DNA of 64,000 nt from Agrypnia vestita (GCA_016648135.1 JADDOH010024906.1:62001-126000); one strand, 5' to 3'; shown: positions 11,246-21,354, counted from the first letter of the stretch. The notes: generated by a model from the letters alone, not told the origin. Translations and numbers: made by a program.

Positions 11246-14200
11246 ATGGAAGTCGATCTTAATTTGGAGACCAACTTTAGCCGCGAGGAAATCAAAAAAC
11301 ACCTGAAAAATAATATTTTACATGTCGGTAGAATCACTCGCGATCGCAATATCTTGACCATGGAACCATTCCCCGATCCATACCTCCTGGCGCAACTGTC
11401 GAGCGCGGCGTACGCTGAAGGGGCTGCGCAGCTACCCGAAGGGTGGAAATATTTAATCACAGCCAACAACAAGGACATGAAAAATGGCTACTTCGGGGCC
11501 GCGTGCTGGAGTCCCTCGCTACAGCAGGTCGTGATCAGCCACAAAGGTACGGATCTAATGAAAATAGGATCTCTTCTAACAGACATACATGGCGTCATCA
11601 ATACTGGGTTCACTCCCCAAATGAACTCAGCCATCACGTTTGCTGACAGCGTCATGACTGCGCTGAGCGAAGTGAACCAAGAGGCGGAAGTCGCCCTGCG
11701 GCTGTCGCTCACCGGACACTCGCTGGGCGGCTGGCTGGCGCAGGTAACCGCCTTCACCCTGAAGCACGTGCGCAGGGAGGGGGACCTCCTCGTCAAGAGG
11801 TCCGACGACCCGCCCACCCACCACGTGCACACAGTAACCTTCGACTCCCCGGGCTGCGCGAATATGTTGAAGGAGATTATAGACAACTCCTATTGCAGAT
11901 ACGCAAAGACGGTGTCGCCCTACGAGCTGGACATTACAAATTATGTGAGCCCGCCCAATAGGATAAACACCACCGGATCCCACGTGGGAACGATTCGATT
12001 AGTTGACATAGATATATCGAAAATTAATATAATTAGCAAGAATACGCCTATTTATAATTTAACCATTCACAAAATAGAGAATTTTGTCAAGGCACTCAAA
12101 GGTAAGGACAACGTAAAAATCTACGAAGTTCTGGACTGGCCCGTGAGCAGCGGCGCACTCGGCGGCAGGGAGTATAGTGAATTCTATGCGAGGGCGAAGC
12201 ATTCCACCAATTACGTCCCAGATCTGGAAGCGAAAGAACACGACTCGTTGAAAAAAAAAGTTCGTTACGAAACGAAAGAGGACAAAAGTTCTTGCAACCT
12301 GAGAGTTTTCTCTGAGAAGGAAATATATTTGCTCGGTTTGTGGACTGTACTCAAAGCCGAAGGATTGCAGATAACGCATATATCTAATTTTGTAGAGAAG
12401 CACAAGTTGGGAGTTGATGATTTTTTTACAGATATTAAAATAGATACTACAAAACGTACCATGTTCTGTCAGATGGAATCGAACTTGCAGGCGGTGGTTA
12501 GGCACTGCAAGCAGTTGACGCGTTGGTTCCCCCAGGAGTTCCCGAAAGCGATCGAGCAGCAGATTAAGGAATCCCCTAAGGCCGGACCGCTAGTGTACCA
12601 GAACGAAGCCAAAACCTACCTAGACTCCTTGACAGAATGTCAAATGAACTTTAAGGACACGATGTGGCTTAATAACTTTTTAGAGTCCAACAAAACCCGC
12701 ATTTTACATGTTGAAAGTGAAGATCCTTCGTTCGAAACAGCCAGGCTACGAAACATTCTCTCTCAAATGCTAAAAATATCACAAAACCACAATCAGAATC
12801 GGTTTCTATCACCCGTCTACCAAACATTTATAGGTTGGGATAAACTGCGAGTTCTGAAAGATATTGTAAATTTTCAAAGTTTATACAATGATGGATATTC
12901 CAGCGACGATCTGTTGGTTATTGACAGCGTAGGTGCTGTCCTGGGTTCAGACCTGGGAATGCTCGAATGTTTCTTGAAATGCAATGGCAAGAAACTTATT
13001 ATTTCGTCTCCACAGAGTGACCTAAGTTGTTTGGAATCATTTAACGTGCCCCTCGAGACTCGCAAGTTTTGCGCGCGGCTGACTTTGAATGATCTCGTGG
13101 AAGAGGCTCATAAAGAACTCTTCTCGAAAAAGATGCTGCTTGTTAATGGAAAGCAAGTCGCCTTGAAGGATTTCGCAACAATCGAAAATTCAGACAAATT
13201 ACTAACGCACATCAACGAGTACACAGACACGCAAATGTTCCGAGAAATCGTGACTGGCAAGTTTGCTTTCAAAGTGGAGGACTCCTTTCTCAGCCACGAT
13301 GACCTGAAAGTGCACTCCGCAGTTAACAGGGAGGTGAGCTTGGCGAGGGTCGCCCGAGTCCTGCAGAAGCCCCCTGGCGACGCTCTGGTGGTGATCGGCG
13401 GCATCGGCCCAGAGGAGCTGGGGACTGACAGGTGGAAGGAACTCAGTCAGGGTCTGGAAGAGGGGAGGATCTCCACCACACCAGGTGACGGGGAATTCGT
13501 CTTTAAGAATATTTGTCGGGAGAACCCCTCCGCAACTATTTACCACTTCGCATCATTAGCAGAACTCGTTTATTGTAAAACGATATATAGTAATGATTTT
13601 TATATTAAAAGGACATTTTTGAAAAATGTTTTAAACGTTGAAAAATTTGCCCGCCATATAGATAAAGACATAAATATCCATAAGGCAAAATTTGTCTTTC
13701 AAAACGCCAAAGACAAGCATTCTCTGGTCAGCCTATTTTCTGAAGAAAATAAAAATATTTTTTTAAGATGTGAACGTATTGAGACGGCTGCGTCAGCCCT
13801 AGAAGCGGGCGAAATTATTGAGAGAAACCCCGACACGCCAGTTCACATACTAGAGCAAGGCGCGAATGGTGGCTCGATTCTGTGGCTGCGTTCGCGAGGG
13901 ACTTTAGATGGCCTTCGTCCGTACTTGACAACCGACGAGGGTGAGTCGATAGACGAGACAAACCTTTGTAAAATGAGGCAAAAAGTGGTCATCATAGCTG
14001 ATGAGCCCGGAATGGGCAAATCTTCCAGCCTAACAAGCATGACCCGGCAGCTGTGCGAGCATGACCAGCCAGCCTGGGTGATCAGGATAGATTTGAAAGA
14101 CTTTCAAATCCCAGTTCAGACATTGACTACCGAGCCGAGTCTGGAATCGGTTTGTGAGATAATTCTGAGAGACCGGAATAGTTGGCAGGTGGGGTTATTG

Positions 14201-16867
14201 CATTTCTGCTTGGATAAACAAAATAAAGATACCCGCGATGTTTGTGTCCTTTTCGACGGGTTCGACGAAATAAACCGAGATTCTTCCACAAGCGCTGAAG
14301 GTGATGTGTTCATACTTTTGACGTATTTAATAAACAAAACCAACGCGAGAGTGTGGATAACTACGCGATCGCACAAAATCGATATTCTTGAAAATAAACT
14401 CTCGACCTTCGCAATGAAGTTTACAAAGATCAGTGGAAGCCAACAGTGGGACTACTTTTTAAAGTTCTGGGGCTGTCACTTATTCCTGGAGCTGGACAAT
14501 TTTGAAGATGGGGAAGAGAATAAACTCAATGAGTGCGCGAAACATTTATACAACAACGCTGCAAGGGTGCTCGGAGATGACATACAGACCTTCATGGGGA
14601 TTCCTCTCCAGATACGGATGTTGGCAGAAATATTTATGCAACAGGTTAAAGTTAACGTTTGCTCAGAGAGTTCAATCGGGAGTATCTTCGATGTTGAGAA
14701 CGTGTATCAGCAATTTATCAGTCTCAAATATGAAATTTATTTCAGAGACAAGACTAGGCTGAATGAGTGCATGAGTGACGCAATTAAAAAAATGATTGTC
14801 GAGAACATTACTGATAATCACAGACTGCTGGGCCTGCGTACGCTCTTCCCTGAATTTTCAGAAAAGTACTTTAACGACTCTGAGGAGGGGAATATAGCCG
14901 AATTGCACAGAATCGGGCTGGTCCAGTCGGCCGGAGGCAGAAATGGGAGCATCGAGTTCATCCACCGCACCCTGGCGGAATATTATTGCGCCGATCTAGC
15001 TGTCAATTGGCTATACAATAAGGGTCGGTATCACGGACACGCACCCATCGCAGAACTCTTACTAAATCAAATATTACTGCAGAGCTCTCACAAGGTTATG
15101 AGAATATTTGTTAACAGTTTACTTCTCTCGCTACCATTATCCGAGGATGCAGGTGAATTCTTTACCTTAAGAGTAAATGAACTTTGGTGTAACAAGCAAG
15201 AATCTTTATTTGATGACAAATTAAATACGGCCCTGCATATAGCCGTACAGGAAATGAATACGGAAATTATTAAAATTTTGATCGGTGGTTTAAAACGTGA
15301 ACCGGTCCAGAATGGGGTGATCGCCTTCATAGCGGCTCGTGACTCGAGCTGCACCACAGCGCTCGGCCTCGCAGCCTTGCTAGCTGGTGATGAAAAAAAC
15401 TCCATGAGATGTGCAAGGAGCGATTTAATGAATGAGTTAATTCAGAGCCTTGAGGCTTATCCGTATAAAGTAATACTAGAAATCCTGCTCGCAACTTTCA
15501 TGGGAGGTAATACTCGCAAGGGAATTGCATCACTGGGTGAACGTTTACAGGCAGAGGACGACGGCTCTGAAATGAAAAAAGCTTTCATTAGGACCCAGAA
15601 GGTAATACAAAATGACGTACCGCGCTTCCTCGCAGCCGTGAGCAACGGCCCGGTAAGAGATGTTGAGGAAACATATTATCAAATGCTTAACGACACGGAG
15701 CGACATTACATGTTGCTGGCACCGGACCAAAAAGGAGACACTGCCCTGCACCTCGCTGCTCAAGATAAGCATAATAGGGAACTGAGAAAAACACTGATGA
15801 TTAGATTTTTACGTGACCATAATATTACAGAAGTAGGGCGATTATATAATCGTAGAGGTTTGACTCCATTGCACTGTGCCGCAAAGGCTGGCTGCTTGGA
15901 TATCGTCAAGCACTTAATAGAACACGGCGTCTTTGTTGACTGTCCTGTAAGGTTTGTTGAACATTATTTATCTCGAGGAGGCTGTATTGATAGAGATGAC
16001 GAGACCGCACTTTTCTCCGCAGCCCGCAGTAGGAATTTCGAAGTGGTGGAGTATTTAATAACGAAAGGAGCGGATATAAACAAATTGAGCTCTGGTGGAG
16101 AGACCCCACTGACCGCCGCAATGTGCCCTATGAATTATGGAGTGCTCAAATACTTAATAGCGAAAGGAGCGAACGTAAATGTTTTAGACCAAAATGACGA
16201 GACCCCACTGATATTCGCAATCGGCAGTGGGATGGTGGAGTGGTTGGTGGATAAAGGGGCGGACATTAACGCTTCGACCAGATATGGATGGACCGCACTG
16301 ATGTACGCAGCCCGCAATGGCAACCTTCCACTTGTGAAATACTTGGTGGGGAAAAGAGCGAACATTAACGCTTCGAAGGAAAATGGCGAAACCGCACTGT
16401 TCACCGCAGTACTCCGCTCTGGCAACCTTCCAGTAGTGGAATACTTAGTGGACAACGGGGCGGAAATTAACGCTTTGAAAAAAAATGGCAAGACCGTACT
16501 GTTCAACGCAATCAGTTATGGCGACCTTCCAGTGTTGAAATACTTGGTGGAGAAAGGGGTGGACATTAACATTTTGAATAATAAATGCGAGACCGCACTG
16601 TTCATCGCAGCCCGCTCTGCCAAGCTTTCAATGGTGAAATACTTGGTGGAGAAGGGGATAGACATAAACGTTTTGAACAAAAATGGCGAAACCGCACTGT
16701 TCAACGCAATCCGCTATGGCGGCTGCCCAGTGTTGGAATACTTGGTGCAGAAAGGGGCCGACATTTACATGTTGAACAAAGAAGACCGGAATGTAATGAG
16801 CTTCGCAGAAGATGAAACAATGAGGCAGTTCTTAGTGAAGTTGTCGACCAGATCAGCGCTGCTCTGA
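11246..16867 (+). CDS. NLR-like protein: lipase-like hydrolase + NACHT NTPase + ankyrin repeats
   Basis: Single open frame of about 1,873 codons ending in TGA. Residues about 40-260 form an alpha/beta-hydrolase of the class-3-lipase type: nucleophile elbow GHSLGG (Ser159), FDSPG (Asp200) and SHVG (His246) could make the catalytic triad. Residues about 910-1300 are a NACHT domain: Walker A DEPGMGKS (Lys925), Walker B FDGFDE (1003-1008), sensor TTR (1039-1041), then MGIPLQIRMLAE (1117-1128) and FIHRTLAEYY (1238-1247), the helical motifs of NACHT proteins. Ankyrin units lie at about 1326, 1497 and 1536, then continuously from 1586 to about 1860. The open frame reaches a TTG at 11213, but a splice-acceptor-like tract precedes it and an in-frame TAA lies at 11195, so ATG 11246 is the first credible start; an upstream coding exon remains possible. 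By analogy with fungal and animal NLRs it should be a cytosolic, ligand-gated ATPase switch controlling a lipid-hydrolysing effector; that role is inferred. No frameshift or stop is seen. Confidence 0.93.
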   Translation: MEVDLNLETNFSREEIKKHLKNNILHVGRITRDRNILTMEPFPDPYLLAQLSSAAYAEGAAQLPEGWKYLITANNKDMKNGYFGAACWSPSLQQVVISHKGTDLMKIGSLLTDIHGVINTGFTPQMNSAITFADSVMTALSEVNQEAEVALRLSLTGHSLGGWLAQVTAFTLKHVRREGDLLVKRSDDPPTHHVHTVTFDSPGCANMLKEIIDNSYCRYAKTVSPYELDITNYVSPPNRINTTGSHVGTIRLVDIDISKINIISKNTPIYNLTIHKIENFVKALKGKDNVKIYEVLDWPVSSGALGGREYSEFYARAKHSTNYVPDLEAKEHDSLKKKVRYETKEDKSSCNLRVFSEKEIYLLGLWTVLKAEGLQITHISNFVEKHKLGVDDFFTDIKIDTTKRTMFCQMESNLQAVVRHCKQLTRWFPQEFPKAIEQQIKESPKAGPLVYQNEAKTYLDSLTECQMNFKDTMWLNNFLESNKTRILHVESEDPSFETARLRNILSQMLKISQNHNQNRFLSPVYQTFIGWDKLRVLKDIVNFQSLYNDGYSSDDLLVIDSVGAVLGSDLGMLECFLKCNGKKLIISSPQSDLSCLESFNVPLETRKFCARLTLNDLVEEAHKELFSKKMLLVNGKQVALKDFATIENSDKLLTHINEYTDTQMFREIVTGKFAFKVEDSFLSHDDLKVHSAVNREVSLARVARVLQKPPGDALVVIGGIGPEELGTDRWKELSQGLEEGRISTTPGDGEFVFKNICRENPSATIYHFASLAELVYCKTIYSNDFYIKRTFLKNVLNVEKFARHIDKDINIHKAKFVFQNAKDKHSLVSLFSEENKNIFLRCERIETAASALEAGEIIERNPDTPVHILEQGANGGSILWLRSRGTLDGLRPYLTTDEGESIDETNLCKMRQKVVIIADEPGMGKSSSLTSMTRQLCEHDQPAWVIRIDLKDFQIPVQTLTTEPSLESVCEIILRDRNSWQVGLLHFCLDKQNKDTRDVCVLFDGFDEINRDSSTSAEGDVFILLTYLINKTNARVWITTRSHKIDILENKLSTFAMKFTKISGSQQWDYFLKFWGCHLFLELDNFEDGEENKLNECAKHLYNNAARVLGDDIQTFMGIPLQIRMLAEIFMQQVKVNVCSESSIGSIFDVENVYQQFISLKYEIYFRDKTRLNECMSDAIKKMIVENITDNHRLLGLRTLFPEFSEKYFNDSEEGNIAELHRIGLVQSAGGRNGSIEFIHRTLAEYYCADLAVNWLYNKGRYHGHAPIAELLLNQILLQSSHKVMRIFVNSLLLSLPLSEDAGEFFTLRVNELWCNKQESLFDDKLNTALHIAVQEMNTEIIKILIGGLKREPVQNGVIAFIAARDSSCTTALGLAALLAGDEKNSMRCARSDLMNELIQSLEAYPYKVILEILLATFMGGNTRKGIASLGERLQAEDDGSEMKKAFIRTQKVIQNDVPRFLAAVSNGPVRDVEETYYQMLNDTERHYMLLAPDQKGDTALHLAAQDKHNRELRKTLMIRFLRDHNITEVGRLYNRRGLTPLHCAAKAGCLDIVKHLIEHGVFVDCPVRFVEHYLSRGGCIDRDDETALFSAARSRNFEVVEYLITKGADINKLSSGGETPLTAAMCPMNYGVLKYLIAKGANVNVLDQNDETPLIFAIGSGMVEWLVDKGADINASTRYGWTALMYAARNGNLPLVKYLVGKRANINASKENGETALFTAVLRSGNLPVVEYLVDNGAEINALKKNGKTVLFNAISYGDLPVLKYLVEKGVDINILNNKCETALFIAARSAKLSMVKYLVEKGIDINVLNKNGETALFNAIRYGGCPVLEYLVQKGADIYMLNKEDRNVMSFAEDETMRQFLVKLSTRSALL
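16228..16825 (+). repeat. Nearly identical 99-bp tandem repeats encoding the last ankyrin units
   Basis: The codons for the (A)DIN-type turn recur at 16262, 16361, 16463, 16562, 16661 and 16760, i.e. spacings of 99, 102, 99, 99 and 99 bases. The shared DNA words (ACCGCACTGTTC, GAAATACTTGGTGG) are conserved at nucleotide level, not only at protein level. One unit carries one extra codon. The upstream ankyrin units (before about 16000) are much more diverged. Confidence 0.9.
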
Positions 16868-17118
16868 ATTCCACAGCATTGTGTATTGTACATTAAATTC
16901 CTGTAGAGTGTTCTTAAATTTTTATTTCCTTTCTTGTGTTATATTTTTGGTACTCTTATTTTCTTTACCGATTATTGTATTTTTGGTTACAATTTTTCAT
17001 TTATCATTATATTTATATAATTTTAATGTTTGCGTAGGGATATTACTATATAATACTTATATTTCCATTCTATAATTATTTATCCCAAGTTTTAAATTTT
17101 TAAAATCGTACATGAAAC

Positions 17119-17124
17119 AATAAA
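17119..17124 (+). terminator. Polyadenylation signal AATAAA of the NLR-like gene
   Basis: Canonical AATAAA about 250 bases after the TGA, at the end of an AT-rich 3' UTR-like stretch. Other AATAAA-like words occur further down (for example near 17700), so the true 3' end could be later. Confidence 0.5.
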
Positions 17125-17187
17125 CCCCGATCGCCTCAGCCTGCATATTTATTTTATCGATCTCGGAGATGGTCTAGCCGTACAGTT

Positions 17188-17322
17188 GCCGGCAAACTTC
17201 TTGGACATTTTTCGGCGTGGTGGGGGAATGCGCAGAAGACAAATTTTGGGTCTCGTTGGTGGAAAGGTACATGCGCAAACTCTCCCCCACTTCGCCGAAA
17301 AATGTTCAACATGTTTGCCGGC
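17188..17322. repeat. Long hairpin just downstream of the NLR-like gene
   Basis: Arm 17188-17230 (GCCGGCAAACTTCTTGGACA, ATTTTTCGGCG, GTGGGGGA) pairs with arm 17282-17322 (TCCCCCAC, CGCCGAAAAATGTTCAACA, TGTTTGCCGGC). About 35 of 41 bases match and about 50 bases form the loop. It may be a small foldback insertion or a transcribed hairpin. Open frames on both strands across it are shadows of the palindrome. Confidence 0.75.
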
Positions 17323-18230
17323 ATCTGTAAATGGGATAAAAACTTTATGGGCCCTGTACACATTGGGCCAACCTCTTTAGAGAGCGATCATACATCATAC
17401 ATTACCTACCCCAAGACTCATCGCTGCCTGGCGAAGCACTTGATAGGTAATAAAAACTCTGTATACGAGTATATATGTATTTTTAATTCTAACTATAACT
17501 CTCCTATCTTAATAATAATAATTTCGTTGTTTGTTTCTAATTTTTTTTAAGTAACATTTCTTACGTATTTTTTCCTTTTTGTCTTGTTTTCCTTCTTTCT
17601 TTTAAGTATTTTTTTTTAATTTGCGTAATTTTTTTTCTTTTCCTTGTATTGCAATTCTTTAAAGTTAATTTTTTTCTTCCTTTTCTTTTTTATGTAAATA
17701 AATAAATACTTATTCCTTAGGAACCGACATGTAAAAATACGTACCGTCATTTTTGACGAGTTACAGCTAGTGGAATATAATTATTATTTCTAAAAAATAT
17801 TTTTACTCTATGTACCTATATTGTTTTCATTGAATTGATATTTATTGTTTTATTTCTTCTTCTATAATTTATTAATTTGCCTGTTGTATAAAATTACTGT
17901 TTCTAAGTTTTATTTCATTGAATTGTTTTATTTTTTCTTTTCATTCTACATTATGTCTACATTTATATTGTTTTTGTTAATGTTTTTAAATAATTAATTT
18001 TAACATTTATTTTATATTTTCAATCGTTTAACGAATCAATGTATAAAAAATAGTGATTAGGCCCTTTTAGTAATTTACATGAAAAAGTTATTATTAAAAT
18101 GTTGTAAAAATTTGAGATAATCATAGAGAACTGTGAGCGCGAGCGCGCAGAGGGACACTAATAAATAAAGCCCTTTGTCACTGTCATTTCTTTGTTATTT
18201 TTATATGTAAAATACTATGAATTTGTGGAA
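17323..18230. other. AT-rich stretch with a dispersed short repeat
   Basis: Runs of T and A/T with no gene. At 17717-17775 a short dispersed repeat (AGGAACCGACATGTAAAAAT ... GTTACAGCTAG) occurs that returns near 59555 and, more diverged, near 59848. Confidence 0.5.
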
Positions 18231-18290
18231 CCAGGCTCGCTACAGAGACCAAAATGGACAAAATTATTGTACCAAGCTTAGCGAGCCTGG
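18231..18290. repeat. Hairpin with perfect 12-bp arms
   Basis: CCAGGCTCGCTA at 18231-18242 and its exact complement at 18279-18290, loop 36 bases. Confidence 0.7.
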
Positions 18291-18498
18291 CACATTTGAC
18301 GGATTATTTCATCATAGGTGGTCCTGAGAGACATATTTGTTATAGAAAATAATAAAAATAAATAATAAATGTGAAATAAGTATGTAAAAACAAAGAACAC
18401 GATTTTGAAACCTGTTGAATTGAATTTTGAATGCGGGACCACTGCTCCTAGAGCTGCGAATCGAATTGTGAGTAGTGATTAGCGATCCCGCCGACAGA

Positions 18499-18539
18499 CA
18501 GAGGTCGGCGACGTCGGTCTCCCGAAATGCCGACCTCTG
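18499..18539. repeat. Hairpin with perfect 11-bp arms
   Basis: CAGAGGTCGGC at 18499-18509 and its exact complement at 18529-18539, loop 19 bases, in a locally G+C-rich block. Confidence 0.7.
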
Positions 18540-18885
18540 ACTGGCTGCCGCAAATTCGCTCAGATTTCTTTATTGTTATTTGTGAGCAGCAGTTATTATG
18601 TCTAGAAATAAGGAATTTATATACTATAAAGGAATTTAATGCACATTTAATATTTATTCAAGCAAATTATTAGCATCGTATTTAAATATTATATTCATTA
18701 AATATTATTTTGAATGTAGGTATCGGTTTTCTAATTTTGGAGCTTGAATATTTGATATGCGGAGCCTTTTATTCATTATATATATAATGTTTAAAAGTAT
18801 CTTTCTAATATGTAGCCTTTCTTGTGTTTGTGTTATATTTCTTACGTGCAATATTTAAATTTTATTTCTAATGTTTAAACTGCAC

Positions 18886-18930
18886 AGGTAGTTGCTTCAG
18901 AACACACCATGTCTAGTGAAGCAACTACCT
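18886..18930. repeat. Hairpin with perfect 14-bp arms
   Basis: AGGTAGTTGCTTCA at 18886-18899 and its exact complement at 18917-18930, loop 17 bases. Size and geometry would suit a small RNA hairpin, but there is no other evidence of one. Confidence 0.7.
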
Positions 18931-19538
18931 CCATTTTTATGTATAAATTTACACGAAATAAATAAATAAAAATTCTTAATGAAGATATTAATTTATTTTA
19001 TTCTATTAAAAAATTGATTTAATTCAAATTAATCTTCCTCAGTCCATGACACTTGAATCCGTGACTTGGATGACATTGGATGTTTGCTGCTCGATGTTGT
19101 ATGTATGTTCACTTTTGTGTTCTTTCGAGATATCAACAACGTTCTCTTCGAGCCATATCTTCGTATTCGTCTTAACTTTGTACTATGCAGTACTAAGCAC
19201 ATCACTTAATCAGCACGACGAGCAGCCACTCTGGTCTTACTCTCGTTTCGGTGTGCGTGTTTATTTTTTTTATGGATCTCCTTGATGTTACGATTTAACG
19301 ACTTGACAGAGGTATGATAAAGACCGCACATGTTCGACTTTTTAGTTTGTTTACATGTTCGACTTGATAGTTTCCAAACTTTGCAAAAAAATCGGAAAAA
19401 GTAATTAAATAAATATTGCTGACGCAATCACCATCCAGACCCCCCCCCCTAACGATGACATCAAAAATAAGCAAAGCAAAGAATTCCCACCCTCCTTTGG
19501 TGCTTACGTAATACTTGAATGGCTTTTTTGCAAATATA
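18931..19538. other. Intergenic stretch, no gene recognised
   Basis: Mixed-composition sequence with a ten-base C run at 19440-19449. The short open frames on both strands have no recognisable product. Confidence 0.4.
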
Positions 19539-20456
19539 CAGTGGTACCACGACACACGAGTGCCCTAACATACGAGCTACTTGAGTGCGCGGGGGTGCAA
19601 CTGGTCGTGCATAGGAGCTATTTAACGACACTTGGCTGTAGGTACAGATACACATGCTTATTATTGGCATGCTCATTAGCAAGCTCAAAAATAGATTGCC
19701 CTAACAACTGTACACACTTGCTCATTATTATCATGCTTATTTTAAGCATGCTCATTTATGAGCTCTAGTTCAAAATTGACAAAACTGTGCACTGAAATAG
19801 AAAATTCAAGTGAACCAATAAATCAAAAAGTTCCCGGACTTAATCAAACACACTTGCTTATTACTGGCATGCTCTAGTCATAGAATAAAGACGCTCTTGT
19901 TCAAAATGGAATCTTTTCAAACTGAAATATAAAATTCAAGTGAACCAATAAATCAAAATAGTTTCCGAGTTTCCATCCGCACATTTTAGATTTTAGTTTT
20001 TATAATTTTTATTGTAAAATTTGAATCATTCATGTATAATAATAAAGTTTCATAAACATTATTTTTGCTATATTATTTTTACATAGCGGTAACCAAGTAT
20101 TCCACAGACATTTGTGAAAAGTAATGTTTTGTTATCTCCCCAGCGCGCCATATTTGTTTCATCATTAGCATGCTCATAAGTAAGCCTATTCACACATGCT
20201 CAAAAGAAACCCTTGTCGTCGTGATTTTTTTTTTTTCATATTTATTTATTTTTTGATACTTATTGTTCCGCACAGGGACGACTTCGACGGGTCTCGCAGA
20301 GTGTGTGACGCAAAAATTTCACAAATGAGTGCATTAACACAGCAAAATGTGGATTGAAAATTCAAAATTTTACGCTAGTGAGTATTCTCGTGCCCCTGAC
20401 CCACATAAATGTAGGTCAATGAAAGGTAATTAGTGTACACGGAGATTGAACGTCAG

Positions 20457-20540
20457 CTAGTTCCAAGAATTGGAAGTGGGCGGTCACCAACCGGTGACCG
20501 CCCACTTCCAATTTTTGGAACTTCCAATTTTTGGAACTAG
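20457..20540. repeat. Near-perfect hairpin with about 30-bp arms
   Basis: Arm 20457-20488 begins CTAGTTCCAAGAATTGGAAG and ends TGGGCGGTCACC. After a four-base loop, the complement runs from 20493 (GGTGACCGCCCACTTCC) with one mismatch. The terminal CTTCCAATTTTTGGAA block is then duplicated once, up to CTAG at 20540. Confidence 0.85.
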
Positions 20541-20543
20541 CCA

Positions 20544-20586
20544 CCCAGAGGCTGCGCTTGGTGGTCCACCAAGCGCAGCCTCTGGG
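20544..20586. repeat. Perfect 21-bp-arm hairpin with a one-base loop
   Basis: CCCAGAGGCTGCGCTTGGTGG plus its exact complement: arms 20544-20564 and 20566-20586 with a single T between. G+C-rich in an A/T-rich element and adjoining the previous hairpin. Confidence 0.9.
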
Positions 20587-21061
20587 CAAAAGTAAGATGC
20601 ATCTCCCCACTCTCACTAATCCGATTTCGACCGTTAAATTCCCGTTATGTCTTATTTTGAGTATAAATAAAGGAAGGTTTAGTGGACGGGCAACTTAAGT
20701 TTTTAAAAAGCTTTTTTACGTCGTTACTCGCGAAACCGAATTTCTAGTGAAAAAACAGTGATTTATTTTCTAAGTGTTAGATTTTCGGTATTTTTTTCTG
20801 CAAACTTAACTGCACATTTTTTAAATTTAAATTCATTGGTCTCCACGCATGGGAAACCATGGGGAATTCTTGAAACGCGATACGGAGACCCACCCTATAT
20901 TTGCCTATTTTTTTAATTCCGTTTGCAACACAATGCGTTGCAAACATTTTTTGCGAATTTTAAAATAGTGTCGAAATTGGTTCGCCGTGCTTGTGTGTAC
21001 CACTTATTACATTACACAGATACATATGCCAAACTGCACAGCAGTTTAACGGCATAAGCTT

Positions 21062-21096
21062 GCTCATAAATCAACCGGCGGTTGATTTATGAGCGT
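21062..21096. repeat. Palindrome with 15-bp arms inside the pogo-like element
   Basis: GCTCATAAATCAACC and its exact complement separated by three bases. Confidence 0.7.
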
Positions 21097-21225
21097 GCTA
21101 GTAGTGAGCATGCTCATATAGCATACACACATAGCCACAAAATAGCAATAGCTCGAGAAGGTCAATACTACGTATGTTCTCGTGCCACTAATAAGCATGT
21201 GTATCAGTACCTTCGCTCTTTTCCG

Positions 21226-21354
21226 AAACGTGAAAGGGAGAAAGAAACAAACCTCCTTGGACAAGATTTTTTTAAACGGCTTGCAGATGAAAGTGAGGAA
21301 AGCGTGGCGAAAAAGTCAGAGATCAGCGAAGAGAAAAACAGTAACGAAAATTAA
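21226..21354 (+). pseudogene. C-terminal scrap of a pogo/Tigger-type transposase with a PCNA-box relic
   Basis: The nucleotides at 21247-21280 give QTSLDK then, with one extra T in a run of seven, FFKR. Together this is a Q..L..FF PCNA-interacting box split by a frameshift. The other frame continues LADESEESVAKK and SEISEEKNSNEN to the stop at 21354. pogo-type transposases are known to carry a PCNA-binding box near the C terminus, so this supports the element's class. The DDE catalytic region was not found. Confidence 0.55.

Noticed and set aside
11488..13546. Open frames of 98-148 codons on the minus strand and in other frames
   Set aside because: They lie within the NLR-like coding sequence and are shadow frames created by its composition.
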